Shown here one piece after another: positions 9,013 through 18,370 of a stretch of 64,000 nt of DNA. The notes under the pieces are model-generated. The model had not been told where the DNA came from, did no database searches, and was given only the letters and a program-made list of their open reading frames with translations. The position numbers and the translations under genes were made by a program. Source of the stretch: an uncultured Clostridium sp. (GTDB taxonomy: Bacteria; Bacillota; Clostridia; Lachnospirales; Lachnospiraceae); the NCBI GenBank assembly GCA_900549235.1, contig URNT01000018.1, positions 7,086 through 71,085 of the forward strand, read 5' to 3'. How positions within the stretch are numbered: position 1 is the stretch's first letter; each line of letters begins with the position of its first letter.

Positions 9013-9639
9013 ATGAAGGTTTTATTACTGAATGGAAGTCCAAGAGAAAAGGGATGTACCTATACTGCACTCAGCGAGGCAGCAGAGGTCCTGAAGGCAG
9101 AGGGGATCGATACAGAGATTCTTCATGTAGGCGGGGAAGCCGTAAGAGGCTGTATGGGCTGCGGCGGCTGTGCCAGACTTGGAAGATGTGTGTATGGGGA
9201 CGATAAGGTAAATGAAGCTGTAGAGAAGATGAAGGAGTCAGACGGCCTCATTATCGGATCTCCTGTCCACTACGCCTCAGCCAGCGGCGCCATCACCTCC
9301 TTTATGGACCGCTTCTTCTACTCAGGCGGGGCATATGCGGCCCATAAGCCGGGAGCCGCTGTGGTATCTGCCAGAAGAGCCGGCACCACTGCCGCCCTGG
9401 ATCAGCTGAACAAATATTTTATGATCAATCAGATGCCTGTGGTTTCTTCTCAGTATTGGAACATGGTTCACGGAAGCAGCCCGGAGGACGTAAAAAAGGA
9501 CGAGGAAGGCATGCAGATCATGCGCACCCTGGGACATAATATGGCCTGGATCCTTAAATGCATCCAGGCAGGAAAAACAGCCGGGATCCATGTGCCTCAG
9601 GGAGAGAGCGAGAGGAAACGGACGAATTTTATACGGTAG
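9013..9639 (+). CDS. Iron-sulfur flavoprotein-like NAD(P)H-dependent reductase
   Basis: Flavodoxin-fold protein (208 residues) of the NADPH-dependent FMN reductase family. FMN phosphate loop NGSPREKGCTYT lies at residues 7-18 and the flavin ring region is GSPVHYASASG. The sequence CMGCGGCARLGRC near residue 46 has the spacing C-x2-C-x2-C-x5-C, which matches the compact cluster motif of iron-sulfur flavoproteins (Isf). I therefore infer one [4Fe-4S] plus FMN and a role in electron transfer or redox detoxification. ATG 9013 has GAGGAA 7 bases upstream and lies 4 bases after the SNF2 stop; a terminator follows. Confidence 0.85.
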   Translation: MKVLLLNGSPREKGCTYTALSEAAEVLKAEGIDTEILHVGGEAVRGCMGCGGCARLGRCVYGDDKVNEAVEKMKESDGLIIGSPVHYASASGAITSFMDRFFYSGGAYAAHKPGAAVVSARRAGTTAALDQLNKYFMINQMPVVSSQYWNMVHGSSPEDVKKDEEGMQIMRTLGHNMAWILKCIQAGKTAGIHVPQGESERKRTNFIR

Positions 9640-9659
9640 AGAAGGCTGAGTATAAAAGT

Positions 9660-9688
9660 AAAAAAGGATGCGGAGGCGCATCCTTTTT
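9660..9688 (+). terminator. Intrinsic terminator after the SNF2/flavoprotein genes
   Basis: Twelve-pair near-perfect inverted repeat (AAAAAGGATGCG, GAGG loop, complementary arm) ending in a T tract. Its A/T ends make it usable in both directions. Confidence 0.85.
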
Positions 9689-9732
9689 GCTCATGGCGCT
9701 TTCTTCCCTATATGAAAGGACGGTAAATCAAT

Positions 9733-10980
9733 ATGACCTACACAGGATACCAGCTTATCTGGCTGTTTTTCTCCTATTCCTTCCTTGGCTGGTGCCTGGA
9801 GACGGCAGGGGCGGCCATGAAGCAGAAGCGGTTTGTAAACCGGGGACTTGTCAATGGTCCTTTATGCGTGATCTACGGGATCTGCGCCCTGGGGATCGCC
9901 CTGTCCGGGCGGGAACTGACAGGGGTCTGGCTGTTTGCAGGGGCGGCTGTCTTTACCACAGCGGTGGAATGGATGGCCGGCCATCTGATCGAGCGGCTGT
10001 ACCATGAACGCTGGTGGGACTATTCCGGGATCCGGTGGAATCTGGATGGCTATGTCTGCCTCCCTATGTCCCTTGTCTGGGGGTGTCTCGGATATATTTC
10101 CATGAAATGGGGGAATCATTTTCTGATCCGCCTTTTTGACCAGATCCCCGCTGTCTGGGCCAGGGCGGGAATCTGGATCCTCCTTGGCGCCCTGATTCTG
10201 GATGCAGGAGCCAGTCTGGCTATTCTTTCAGGGAAAAGCCCCAGGGCAGAGCACTGGAGGCAGGTGGATGCCTGGTTTGACAGGATCAGCCTTCGGATCG
10301 AAGGGCGTTTTCAGCGGGCCTATGCGGCCAGAGGAGGAGAGAAGGAGGAGGAGCGGTGTGAGTTTCACCAGCTGATCCTTCTCTTTGTTGCCGGTGCCTT
10401 TCTGGGGGATCTGACAGAGACCCTGTTCTGCCGTGTTACAGCAGGGGTGTGGATGAGCCGCAGCAGCGTGGTGTACGGGCCCTTCAGTATTGTCTGGGGG
10501 CTGGCCATTGCCTTGGTTACGGCCTCTCTTTACCGGTACCGTGACAGAGGAGACAGCTTTCTTTTCTGCGCCGGAACCGTCCTTGGAGGAGTATACGAGT
10601 ACCTGTGCAGCGTCTTTACGGAGCTGGCCTTTGGAACCGTATTCTGGGATTACAGCAAGATCCCCTTTAACCTGGGAGGCAGGATCAATCTTTTATACTG
10701 CTTTTTCTGGGGAATCGCCGCCGTTGTCTGGTTTAAGCTTCTGTATCCCCGGCTCTGGGGCTGGATCTGCAGAATCCCCTTAAAGACCAGAAGGCTTCTT
10801 GCCTCCTTCCTGCTGCTTTTCATGGCGGCAGATATGGCTGTCTCCGCCGCCGCTCTCACAAGAGCCGCCCAGCGCCGGGAGCAGGTGCCTGCTGTAGAGA
10901 GCTGGCAGAGGGTGATGGACGAGCATTTTGATGATGAACGCCTGAACCGGATCTATCCGAATGCCATTCAGGTGCCATAA
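9733..10980 (+). CDS. CmpB-type putative ABC transporter permease, tandem duplicated
   Basis: Integral membrane protein of 415 residues matching the ABC_trans_CmpB family, whose function is not established. Two homologous halves are visible. The first has FFSYSFLGWCLET and VNRGLVNGPLCVIYG near residues 12-45. The second has LFVAGAFLGDLTETLF and SSVVYGPFSIVWG near 215-255. Each half ends in a W-D-Y-S-x-I-x-x-N-L motif (WWDYSGIRWNLDGY, FWDYSKIPFNLGGR). About ten hydrophobic segments are present, with a final anchor near 360. No ATPase lies nearby, so the 'ABC permease' label should be treated as a name only. AAAGGA lies 12 bases before the ATG. Confidence 0.85.
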   Translation: MTYTGYQLIWLFFSYSFLGWCLETAGAAMKQKRFVNRGLVNGPLCVIYGICALGIALSGRELTGVWLFAGAAVFTTAVEWMAGHLIERLYHERWWDYSGIRWNLDGYVCLPMSLVWGCLGYISMKWGNHFLIRLFDQIPAVWARAGIWILLGALILDAGASLAILSGKSPRAEHWRQVDAWFDRISLRIEGRFQRAYAARGGEKEEERCEFHQLILLFVAGAFLGDLTETLFCRVTAGVWMSRSSVVYGPFSIVWGLAIALVTASLYRYRDRGDSFLFCAGTVLGGVYEYLCSVFTELAFGTVFWDYSKIPFNLGGRINLLYCFFWGIAAVVWFKLLYPRLWGWICRIPLKTRRLLASFLLLFMAADMAVSAAALTRAAQRREQVPAVESWQRVMDEHFDDERLNRIYPNAIQVP

Positions 10981-11012
10981 CACGCCCCAGCCTATGAAAT
11001 TGTCAAAATTTA

Positions 11013-11021
11013 TGCTATAAT
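11013..11021 (+). promoter_or_regulatory. Extended -10 promoter upstream of dgt
   Basis: TGCTATAAT is an exact extended -10 element; the -35 (TATGAA, 10993-10998) is poor. It lies about 100 bases before dgt and is the best candidate promoter for the dgt-dnaG-rpoD run. A second TATAAT at 11098-11103 sits too close to the start to be likely. Confidence 0.5.
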
Positions 11022-11124
11022 AGAACCACTTGGCCGGCCATTTTGCTTATTTCTACATTTTTTTAAGAAATTTGTAGTAAAATGCAGTCTGCCACAATAT
11101 AATGATAAGGACAGGAGTGGGTCT

Positions 11125-12135
11125 ATGAATATCAGGGAATCATTGGAAGCATTGGAGGAGCAGACCCTGAGCCCCTATGCATCCCTAAGCAGCCGGACCA
11201 GAGGGCGGGACCGGAAGGAGCCTCTCTGCGACATCCGCCCCGAGTATCAGAGGGACCGGGACAGGATTCTTCACTGCAAGGCATTTCGCAGACTGAAGCA
11301 CAAGACCCAGGTATTTCTGGCACCGGAGGGAGATCATTACAGGACCAGGCTGACCCATACCCTGGAGGTGGCTCAGATTGCCAGGACTATCGCAAAGTCC
11401 CTGCGGCTTAATGAAAGCCTGGCTGAGGCTGCCGCTCTGGGCCATGACCTGGGCCATACCCCCTTTGGCCATTCGGGAGAGGCCGTGTTAAATGAAATCT
11501 GCGAGGAGGGATTTTCCCACTACAGGCAGAGCGTGCGCATTGTGGAGGTTCTTGAAAAGGATGGCCAGGGCCTGAATCTGACCTGGGAGGTACGGGACGG
11601 GATCCTGAACCACAGAACATCAGGGAACCCTTCCACCCTGGAGGGGCGGATCGTCCGTCTTTCCGATAAAATCGCCTATATCAACCACGATATTGACGAT
11701 GCCATCCGGGCCCGTCTGTTCAAAGAGGAGGATCTTCCCGGAAAGTATACGGATGTGCTGGGACACAGCGTCAGGGAGCGGCTGGACACCATGATCCGGG
11801 ATATTATTTTAAACAGCATGGACCGGCCGGTGATCGCCATGTCAGAGGGGATGGAGGAGGCCATGCAGGGGCTGCGGCAGTGGATGTTTGCCAATGTATA
11901 TAAAAGCGACATTCCCAAGGCGGAGGAAAAGAAGGCCCAGCATATGATCGCCCAGCTTTACGGATATTATATGAAGCATATCGAAAAGCTTCCGGTGGAA
12001 TATGTACTCCTTATGGTGAATGGAGGAGAGAAAAAGTCCCGGGTGGTCTGCGATTATATTGCCGGCATGAGCGATATTTATGCCATTGACCAGTTCGAGG
12101 AATTATTTGTCCCCAAGCGGTGGAATATTTACTGA
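11125..12135 (+). CDS. dgt: dGTP triphosphohydrolase (dGTPase-like HD protein)
   Basis: HD-superfamily enzyme that hydrolyses dGTP or other dNTPs to nucleoside and tripolyphosphate, cytoplasmic. It is 336 residues, the short Firmicutes form. The N-terminal FRRLKHKTQVF leads into the metal-binding residues RLTHTLEV, GHDLGHTPFGH and later SDKIAYINHDIDDA. An AGGAGTGGG ribosome site precedes the ATG. It heads a compact run with dnaG (21-base gap) and rpoD. This arrangement is conserved in many Clostridia and links nucleotide-pool control to replication priming. Confidence 0.92.
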   Translation: MNIRESLEALEEQTLSPYASLSSRTRGRDRKEPLCDIRPEYQRDRDRILHCKAFRRLKHKTQVFLAPEGDHYRTRLTHTLEVAQIARTIAKSLRLNESLAEAAALGHDLGHTPFGHSGEAVLNEICEEGFSHYRQSVRIVEVLEKDGQGLNLTWEVRDGILNHRTSGNPSTLEGRIVRLSDKIAYINHDIDDAIRARLFKEEDLPGKYTDVLGHSVRERLDTMIRDIILNSMDRPVIAMSEGMEEAMQGLRQWMFANVYKSDIPKAEEKKAQHMIAQLYGYYMKHIEKLPVEYVLLMVNGGEKKSRVVCDYIAGMSDIYAIDQFEELFVPKRWNIY

Positions 12136-12156
12136 TGGAAGAAGGGAGATGATAAA

Positions 12157-14010
12157 ATGTACTATCCTGATGAAGTTATAGAGGAGGTACGGATGAAAAA
12201 TGACATTGTGGATGTAATTTCCGGGTATGTAAAGCTTCAGAAAAAGGGCGCCAACTACTTTGGCCTATGCCCCTTCCATAATGAAAAATCCCCTTCCTTT
12301 TCCGTATCCCCCGGAAAGCAGATGTATTACTGCTTCGGCTGCGGCGCAGGGGGAAATGTCCTCACCTTTGTGATGGAATACGAAAACTATACCTTTCAGG
12401 AGGCCCTGCAGTCCCTGGCCGACCGGGCGGGTGTGGCCCTTCCGAAAATGGAATACGGCAGGGAGGCAAGGGAGCAGGCAGAATTCAGGGCAAGGCTTTT
12501 AGAGGTGAATAAGCTGGCTGCCAACTATTTTTATTTCCAGATGAAAAATAATCCCCACGGCCGGGCCGGATATGAGTATTTCCATGACAAACGGGGGCTT
12601 ACAGATGAGACCATCCTCCGCTTCGGACTGGGCTATGCCAATAAGACCAGCGACGATCTCTACCGCTTTTTAAAGGAGAAGGGCTATGAGGACGCGTTTT
12701 TAAAGGAGACAGGCCTTGTGACCATCGAGGAGCGGGGAGGACGGGATAAGTTCTGGAACCGGGTCATGTTCCCTATTATGGACGTGAATAACCGGGTTAT
12801 CGGCTTTGGAGGCCGTGTGATGGGGGATGGGGAGCCAAAATATCTGAATTCCCCGGAGACCCGCCTCTTTGATAAAAGCCGCAGCCTTTACGGCCTGAAT
12901 TACGCCAGGACTACCAGGGAGCGGTTCATGCTGATCTGCGAGGGCTACCTGGATGTGATCTCCCTTCATCAGGCCGGTTTTACCAATGCAGTGGCCTCCC
13001 TTGGTACAGCCTTTACCAGCCAGCACGCGGGGATTCTGAAACGCTACACAGATCAGGTGATCCTGACCTATGACAGCGACGGAGCCGGTGTGAAGGCGGC
13101 TCTCAGAGCGATTCCCATTCTCAGGGAGGCAGGGATCTCCATCAAGGTGCTGAATATGAAGCCCTATAAGGATCCCGATGAATTTATTAAAAATATGGGG
13201 GCAGAGGCATTTTCTCAAAGGATCCGGGAAGCCAAAAACAGCTTTCTGTTTGAGATCGATGTGCTCAGACGGGATTACCAGATGGAGGACCCAGAGCAGA
13301 AGACCCGTTTCTATCAGGAGACCGCCAGAAAGCTCCTTCAGTTCGGGGAGCCTCTGGAGCGGGATAATTACCTTCAGGCTGTTTCCAGGGAGCATATGAT
13401 CCCGGAGCAGGAGCTGCGCCAGCTGGTGAACCGGATGGGCATGAGCCTGGGTTTAAAGGCAGGGGACAGTTATCAGACAGACCACAGAGGAAGAAGCGGT
13501 ACCCGGGAGGCCAGGGAGACAGGGGCTCATGAGGAGGGACAGGCCTCCTACAGCTCCCGCCCGGAGACAGGAAAGGGGCGCAGGCCTGACAGAGAGGACG
13601 GGATCCGCCGTTCCCAGAGGCTGCTCCTTACCTGGCTGATCGAGGAGCCGTCTCTCTTTGACAAGATAAAGGGTATTATTACCGCGGACGATTTTGTAGA
13701 GGAGCTGTACCATCAGGTGGCCGCCATGGTCTTTGAAGGCCATGAGGCGGGAAGTGTAAACCCGGCGGGGATTTTAAGCCGCTTTATCAATGATGAGGAT
13801 CAGTATAAGGAGGTTGCAGCTCTTTTCAATGCCAGCTTAAAGGAGTCGCTGAGCAATGAGGAGCAAAAGAAGGCATTTTCAGAAACTGTAATGAAGGTGA
13901 AAAAGAACAGCCTGGATACGGCCAGCAGGAACGCCAGAGATATTGGGCAGCTGCAGGAGATCATCCGTCAGCAGGCTGCATTAAAGCAGCTTCACCTTTC
14001 TCTGGATTAA
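12157..14010 (+). CDS. dnaG: DNA primase
   Basis: Replicative primase of 617 residues. The CHC2 zinc finger uses C38, H41, C59 and C62 (CPFH, CFGC). The RNA-polymerase core shows VIGFGGRVM and the TOPRIM domain has ICEGYLDVISL with the catalytic Glu, and TYDSDGAG. A low-complexity charged linker (around residues 440-480) precedes the C-terminal helicase-binding domain. An AAGGGAGATGATAAA spacer region gives a normal ribosome site. It is second in the macromolecular-synthesis-type run dgt-dnaG-rpoD. Confidence 0.96.
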   Translation: MYYPDEVIEEVRMKNDIVDVISGYVKLQKKGANYFGLCPFHNEKSPSFSVSPGKQMYYCFGCGAGGNVLTFVMEYENYTFQEALQSLADRAGVALPKMEYGREAREQAEFRARLLEVNKLAANYFYFQMKNNPHGRAGYEYFHDKRGLTDETILRFGLGYANKTSDDLYRFLKEKGYEDAFLKETGLVTIEERGGRDKFWNRVMFPIMDVNNRVIGFGGRVMGDGEPKYLNSPETRLFDKSRSLYGLNYARTTRERFMLICEGYLDVISLHQAGFTNAVASLGTAFTSQHAGILKRYTDQVILTYDSDGAGVKAALRAIPILREAGISIKVLNMKPYKDPDEFIKNMGAEAFSQRIREAKNSFLFEIDVLRRDYQMEDPEQKTRFYQETARKLLQFGEPLERDNYLQAVSREHMIPEQELRQLVNRMGMSLGLKAGDSYQTDHRGRSGTREARETGAHEEGQASYSSRPETGKGRRPDREDGIRRSQRLLLTWLIEEPSLFDKIKGIITADDFVEELYHQVAAMVFEGHEAGSVNPAGILSRFINDEDQYKEVAALFNASLKESLSNEEQKKAFSETVMKVKKNSLDTASRNARDIGQLQEIIRQQAALKQLHLSLD

Positions 14011-14042
14011 AGCGCGTGGCGCCTTACAGGAAGGATAGGACT

Positions 14043-15158
14043 ATGGAGGGGACAACAGGATTGGAAGAAAGGATGGCAGTGCTTTTAGCAGAGGCCAGAA
14101 AGAAAAAGGACGTACTGGAATACAGGGAGATCCTGGGCTTCTTCGGACAGGAAAAGCCGTCAGCAGAGCAGATGGACCAGATTTTTGACTATCTGGAGCA
14201 GAATAAGGTGGATGTGCTGGGGTCAGGAGACGCAGAGGAGCTGGATGAGGAGCTGTTCGAGGACGGCCTTGAGGAGGATGAAGAGCTGGATATGGAGCAT
14301 CTGGATCTGTCCGTTCCCGAAGGGGTAAGCCTGGAGGATCCGGTGCGTATGTATCTGAAGGAGATTGGAAAAATCCCTCTTCTTTCCATGGAGGAGGAGA
14401 TTGAGCTTGCGAAAAGGATGGAGCTTGGGAGCAAGGAGGCAGGAAAACGGCTGGCAGAGTCCAACCTGCGCCTGGTGGTCAGCATTGCCAAGCGCTATTC
14501 CGGCAGGGGAATGCAGTTTCTGGATCTGATCCAGGAGGGGAACCTGGGACTGATAAAGGCGGTGGAGAAATTTGACTACACCAAGGGCTATAAGTTCAGT
14601 ACATATGCCACCTGGTGGATCCGCCAGTCCATTACAAGGGCCATTGCCGACCAGGGACGGACCATCCGTATCCCGGTTCATATGGTAGAGACCATCAACC
14701 GCCTGGTGCGTACCTCCAGGCAGCTTCTCCAGGAGCTGGGACGTGAGCCGTCCATCCAGGAGATTGCAGACAGGGTGCAGCTGCCTCCGGAGCGGGTGGG
14801 GGAGATCCTTAAAATGTCCCAGGAGCCGGTATCCCTGGAAACTCCCGTAGGAGAGGAGGAGGACAGCCATCTGGGCGATTTTATACAGGATGACCATGTG
14901 GCTATCCCTCAGGAGGCGGCTGCCTTTTCCCTGCTTCACGAGCAGCTCATGGAGGTGCTTAATGGGCTGACAGATCGGGAGCAGAAGGTGCTCCGCCTGC
15001 GGTTCGGCCTGGACGACGGCCTGCCAAGGACCCTGGAGGAGGTAGGAAAGGAATTTCATGTAACCAGGGAACGGATCCGTCAGATCGAGGCCAAAGCCCT
15101 AAGAAAGCTGCGCCACCCAAGCCGCAGTAAAAAATTAAAGGATTATCTGGATGAATAA
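14043..15158 (+). CDS. rpoD: RNA polymerase primary sigma factor (sigma-A)
   Basis: Housekeeping sigma-70 factor of 371 residues. After an N-terminal 1.1-like region and an acidic stretch at about 60-85 come region 1.2 (DPVRMYLKEIG), 2.1-2.4 (DLIQEGNLGLIKAVEKFD, YATWWIRQSITRAI), 3.0 (IRIPVHMVETIN) and 4.2 (TLEEVGKEFHVTRERIRQIE). A GTG at 14016 would add nine residues, but ATG 14043 has AAGGAT about eight bases upstream and matches family starts. The last 8 bases overlap trmK, indicating coupled translation. Confidence 0.96.
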   Translation: MEGTTGLEERMAVLLAEARKKKDVLEYREILGFFGQEKPSAEQMDQIFDYLEQNKVDVLGSGDAEELDEELFEDGLEEDEELDMEHLDLSVPEGVSLEDPVRMYLKEIGKIPLLSMEEEIELAKRMELGSKEAGKRLAESNLRLVVSIAKRYSGRGMQFLDLIQEGNLGLIKAVEKFDYTKGYKFSTYATWWIRQSITRAIADQGRTIRIPVHMVETINRLVRTSRQLLQELGREPSIQEIADRVQLPPERVGEILKMSQEPVSLETPVGEEEDSHLGDFIQDDHVAIPQEAAAFSLLHEQLMEVLNGLTDREQKVLRLRFGLDDGLPRTLEEVGKEFHVTRERIRQIEAKALRKLRHPSRSKKLKDYLDE

Positions 15159-15855
15159 AATGGAATATAATGATAACAGAAGGCTTTCTGAGCGCCTTAA
15201 GCTGGTGGCAGCCTTTGTGCCTCAGGGAAGCCGGATCGCGGATATTGGAACAGACCACGCTTATGTGCCGATTTACCTGGCAGAGCAGGGGCGGATCGCC
15301 TCGGCTCTTGCCATGGATGTAAGGGAAGGCCCTCTTAAACGGGCCAGAGAGCATATCGCAGGATATAAGGGAGACTGCCCCATTGGGGTGCGTCTTAGTG
15401 ACGGCCTTAAGGAGCTGAAGGCAGGTGAGGCGGATACGGTGATCATCGCCGGAATGGGAGGAGAGCTGGAGATTTCTATATTAGATGCCGGCCGTCATGT
15501 ATGGGACAGCGTAAAAAGATGGATCCTGTCCCCTCAGTCAGACCTGGATAAGGTACGCCATTTCCTGGCAGACCATGGATTTTTTATTGACCAGGAGGCC
15601 ATGCTTAAAGAAGATGGGAAATTTTATACCGTTATGTCCGTAAGCCGGGGTGCCATGTCCTATGAAAAGGAGATTTATTACCGTTACGGGAAACGGCTGC
15701 TGGAAAAAAAGGATCCGGTTCTGGAGGAATATCTGAAAAAAGAGGAAGGACGGCTAAAGGGGATATTAGAGCAGCTTTCAGAGAACCATCCCGCTGCCGC
15801 AGAACGTCTGGCAGAGCTGTCCCTTGTAAAGGAGGCCCAGCATGAAATGCAGTGA
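15151..15855 (+). CDS. trmK: tRNA (adenine(22)-N1)-methyltransferase
   Basis: SAM-dependent enzyme methylating N1 of A22 in tRNA (TrmK/YqfN family), 234 residues. The SAM-binding motif I is ADIGTDHAYVPIYL near residues 28-41. The family motif follows at AGMGGELEISIL near 105, with LSPQSDLDKVR after it. A C-terminal coiled segment (KRLLEKKDPVLEEYLKKEE) is typical. The start overlaps rpoD by 8 bases and the end overlaps nif3 by 14, as in other Firmicutes where trmK follows rpoD. Confidence 0.92.
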   Translation: MNKMEYNDNRRLSERLKLVAAFVPQGSRIADIGTDHAYVPIYLAEQGRIASALAMDVREGPLKRAREHIAGYKGDCPIGVRLSDGLKELKAGEADTVIIAGMGGELEISILDAGRHVWDSVKRWILSPQSDLDKVRHFLADHGFFIDQEAMLKEDGKFYTVMSVSRGAMSYEKEIYYRYGKRLLEKKDPVLEEYLKKEEGRLKGILEQLSENHPAAAERLAELSLVKEAQHEMQ

Positions 15856-16642
15856 TATAGTCAAATTGTTAAGCGAACTGGCCCCGGAGTCCTGTGCCTG
15901 TGACTGGGATAATCCGGGACTTCTGGCAGGGAGGAGCGATAAGGAGGTAAAAACTATCTATATTGCCCTAGATGCCACAGATGAGGTGGTGGAGGCTGCT
16001 GTGAACTGCGGGGCGGATATGCTCCTGACTCATCATCCCCTGATCTTTAAAGCCATAAAAAAGGTCAATGATCAGAATTTTATCACCAGGCGCCTGGTAC
16101 GCCTGATTCAGGCGGATATTTCCTATTACGCCATGCACACCAACTTTGATTCGGCACCGGGCTGTATGGCAGATCTGGCGGCAGGCAAGCTGGGGCTGAC
16201 AGACTGCCTGCCCTTAGAGTCTCTGGGCCAGCTGGCAGAGAGCCCCTACGGCGTCGGAAAAACAGGCTTTCTGGCAGAGCCTATGACAGTCAGGGAGCTG
16301 GGGCAGTTTGTAAAAGAAGCCTTCCACCTTCCCTTTGCCCAGATCTACGGTCCGGCCCTTTTGGATCAGACGGTCAGCCGCGTCTCTGTCTGCCCCGGAG
16401 CCGGGGGGAGTGAGATCGAAGGCGCCCTGGCTGCCGGTTCCCAGGCTCTTATAACCGGAGACATCAGCCATCACCAGGGGATCGACGCCGCAGCCAGAGG
16501 CATGGCTGTTATAGACGGCGGCCACTACGGCTTGGAACAGATGTTTATCCCCTTTATGGAGGAATACCTTAAAAACAGGCTGAAGGATCAGGGAATCCTT
16601 CTGATTCCCGCAAAGGAGGCCTGGCCTACAGTTCTTATATAG
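15842..16642 (+). CDS. Nif3-like dinuclear metal centre hexameric protein
   Basis: NIF3/DUF34 family protein (266 residues) that folds as a hexameric ring with two metal ions per subunit; the biochemical role is unsettled. Metal-ligand motifs are LLTHHPLIF near residue 63, HTNFD near 100 and the C-terminal GHYGLEQMFI near 228 preceded by ITGDISHHQGID. The single-domain length (no inserted PII-like domain) fits the shorter Firmicutes form. Its start lies inside the trmK end, so expression is probably coupled. Confidence 0.92.
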   Translation: MKCSDIVKLLSELAPESCACDWDNPGLLAGRSDKEVKTIYIALDATDEVVEAAVNCGADMLLTHHPLIFKAIKKVNDQNFITRRLVRLIQADISYYAMHTNFDSAPGCMADLAAGKLGLTDCLPLESLGQLAESPYGVGKTGFLAEPMTVRELGQFVKEAFHLPFAQIYGPALLDQTVSRVSVCPGAGGSEIEGALAAGSQALITGDISHHQGIDAAARGMAVIDGGHYGLEQMFIPFMEEYLKNRLKDQGILLIPAKEAWPTVLI

Positions 16643-16672
16643 AGGGCTTATCCCTGAAAGGAGGCGCAGAAT

Positions 16673-18325
16673 ATGGTACATGTGATCATTGGTACAGAAG
16701 AAAGGGTATATCCCGAAGGCACTGCCTGGCTCCAGGTCGCTCTGGAATATCAGCCGCAGTATGAGGACGACATCCTGCTTGTAAAGGTAAACGGAAAGCT
16801 CAGAGAGCTTCACAAGGAGGTAAGTGAGGGGAGGGCAGAGTTTATTACGGCCCGCCAGAAGCCCGGTATGTCCGCCTATCAGAGAAGCGCCACCCTTTTG
16901 ATGCTGAAGGCATTTTATGCGGTGGCAGGCAGCCAGAATGTAGAGAAGCTGATGGTGGATTTTTCTGTGGGGAAGGGATTTTTTGTGGAGGCTTCTGGAA
17001 ACTTCACCATAACCCCGGAGCTTCTTTTGCAGGTAAAGGAAAAAATGAGGGAATATGTTTCCCAGCGCATCCCCATTGAAAAGCGCAGTGTAGGCACCGA
17101 CGAGGCGGTGGAACTGTTCCGGCGCCACCGGATGTATGACAAGGCCCGTCTCTTTGCCTACCGCCGGGTATCACGGGTTAATATCTACAGCATAGACGGC
17201 TTTGAGGATTACTACTATGGCTATATGGTGCCGGATACCGGGTATCTGAAATATTTTGACCTGATTCCCTACGAATACGGCTTTGTGCTTCTTCTCCCTG
17301 CTATGGCAGATCCCGGGCAGCTTCCTGCCTTTGAGCCTCAGGCAAAGCTCTTTGCCACTCTTTCCCAGTCCTCAGCCTGGGGAAAGAGGATGGATCTGGA
17401 AACGGTAGGCGCCTTAAATGACCGGATCGCTGCAGGGGATATTTCCCACCTGATCCTGATCCAGGAGGCCCTTCAGGAGCAGAAGATCGCCCAGATTGCC
17501 GCCTCCATCGCAGATCGTCCCCATGTGCGTTTTGTTATGATCGCCGGTCCTTCCTCCTCAGGAAAGACTACCTTTTCCCACCGTCTGTCCATCCAGCTGG
17601 AGGCAGCAGGCTTAAAGCCTCATCCCATTGCTGTGGATAACTATTTTGTAAACCGTGTGAACAGCCCCAGGGACGCAGAGGGAAACTATGATTTTGAGTC
17701 CCTGGAATGTCTGGATCTGGAGCTGTTTAACCGCCATATGACAGCTCTTTTAGCCGGTGAGCGGATCGAGCTTCCGGAGTATAATTTTAAGAAAGGGATC
17801 CGGGAATATAAGGGAGATTTCCTGCAGCTGAATGAAGGGGATATTCTGGTGATCGAGGGGATCCACTGCCTGAACGAAGCCCTTTCCTATGCCCTTCCCA
17901 AGGAGAGCAAGTATAAGATCTACATCAGCGCCCTGACTCAGCTGAATATCGACGAGCATAACCGGATTCCCACCACAGACGGAAGGCTTCTGCGCCGTAT
18001 GGTGCGGGACGCCAGGACCAGGGGGACAAAGGCCCAGGAGACCATCAGGATGTGGCCTTCCGTCCGCCGGGGAGAGGAGCAGAATATTTTCCCCTTCCAG
18101 GAGGAGGCAGACGCCATGTTTAATTCTGCCCTGGCCTACGAGCTGGCGGTGTTAAAGCAGTATGCGGAGCCCCTGCTGTTTGGGATTCCCAAGGATTCGG
18201 AGGAATATGTGGAGGCAAAGCGTCTCCTTAAATTCCTGGATTATTTCATCGGGGTCAGCAGCGAGGGGATCCCCTCCAATTCCATTCTTCGTGAGTTTAT
18301 CGGAGGAAGCTGTCTGAAAGTGTAG
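16673..18325 (+). CDS. TGS-domain nucleoside (uridine kinase-like) kinase
   Basis: A 550-residue P-loop kinase of the uridine/phosphoribulokinase group with a ThrRS-like N-terminus. A TGS domain lies at residues 1-60 (VHVIIGTEERVYPEGT), then a ThrRS second-additional-domain-like region to about 180. From 290 the kinase has Walker A AGPSSSGKTTFS, DNYFVNR, Walker B-like ILVIEGIHCLN, and RRMVRDARTRG. It probably phosphorylates a nucleoside; the role of the tRNA-synthetase-like half is not known. AAAGGAGG precedes the ATG. rnpB begins 45 bases downstream from its own promoter. Confidence 0.85.
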   Translation: MVHVIIGTEERVYPEGTAWLQVALEYQPQYEDDILLVKVNGKLRELHKEVSEGRAEFITARQKPGMSAYQRSATLLMLKAFYAVAGSQNVEKLMVDFSVGKGFFVEASGNFTITPELLLQVKEKMREYVSQRIPIEKRSVGTDEAVELFRRHRMYDKARLFAYRRVSRVNIYSIDGFEDYYYGYMVPDTGYLKYFDLIPYEYGFVLLLPAMADPGQLPAFEPQAKLFATLSQSSAWGKRMDLETVGALNDRIAAGDISHLILIQEALQEQKIAQIAASIADRPHVRFVMIAGPSSSGKTTFSHRLSIQLEAAGLKPHPIAVDNYFVNRVNSPRDAEGNYDFESLECLDLELFNRHMTALLAGERIELPEYNFKKGIREYKGDFLQLNEGDILVIEGIHCLNEALSYALPKESKYKIYISALTQLNIDEHNRIPTTDGRLLRRMVRDARTRGTKAQETIRMWPSVRRGEEQNIFPFQEEADAMFNSALAYELAVLKQYAEPLLFGIPKDSEEYVEAKRLLKFLDYFIGVSSEGIPSNSILREFIGGSCLKV

Positions 18326-18332
18326 AAATCTT

Positions 18333-18361
18333 TTGACAACCTGTGAAAGATGTGCTAAACT
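18333..18361 (+). promoter_or_regulatory. Promoter of rnpB
   Basis: Perfect -35 TTGACA (18333-18338), 17-base spacer, -10 TAAACT (18356-18361). Predicted transcription start about 18369, right at the P1 helix of RNase P RNA. Confidence 0.85.
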
Positions 18362-18370
18362 GATAACCGC

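Noticed and set aside
14223..15059. Minus-strand frame opposite rpoD, and similar long frames at 16214-17128 and 18940-19791
   Set aside because: Shadows of well-identified genes (or of the riboswitch and xdhA) with no family features or ribosome sites.
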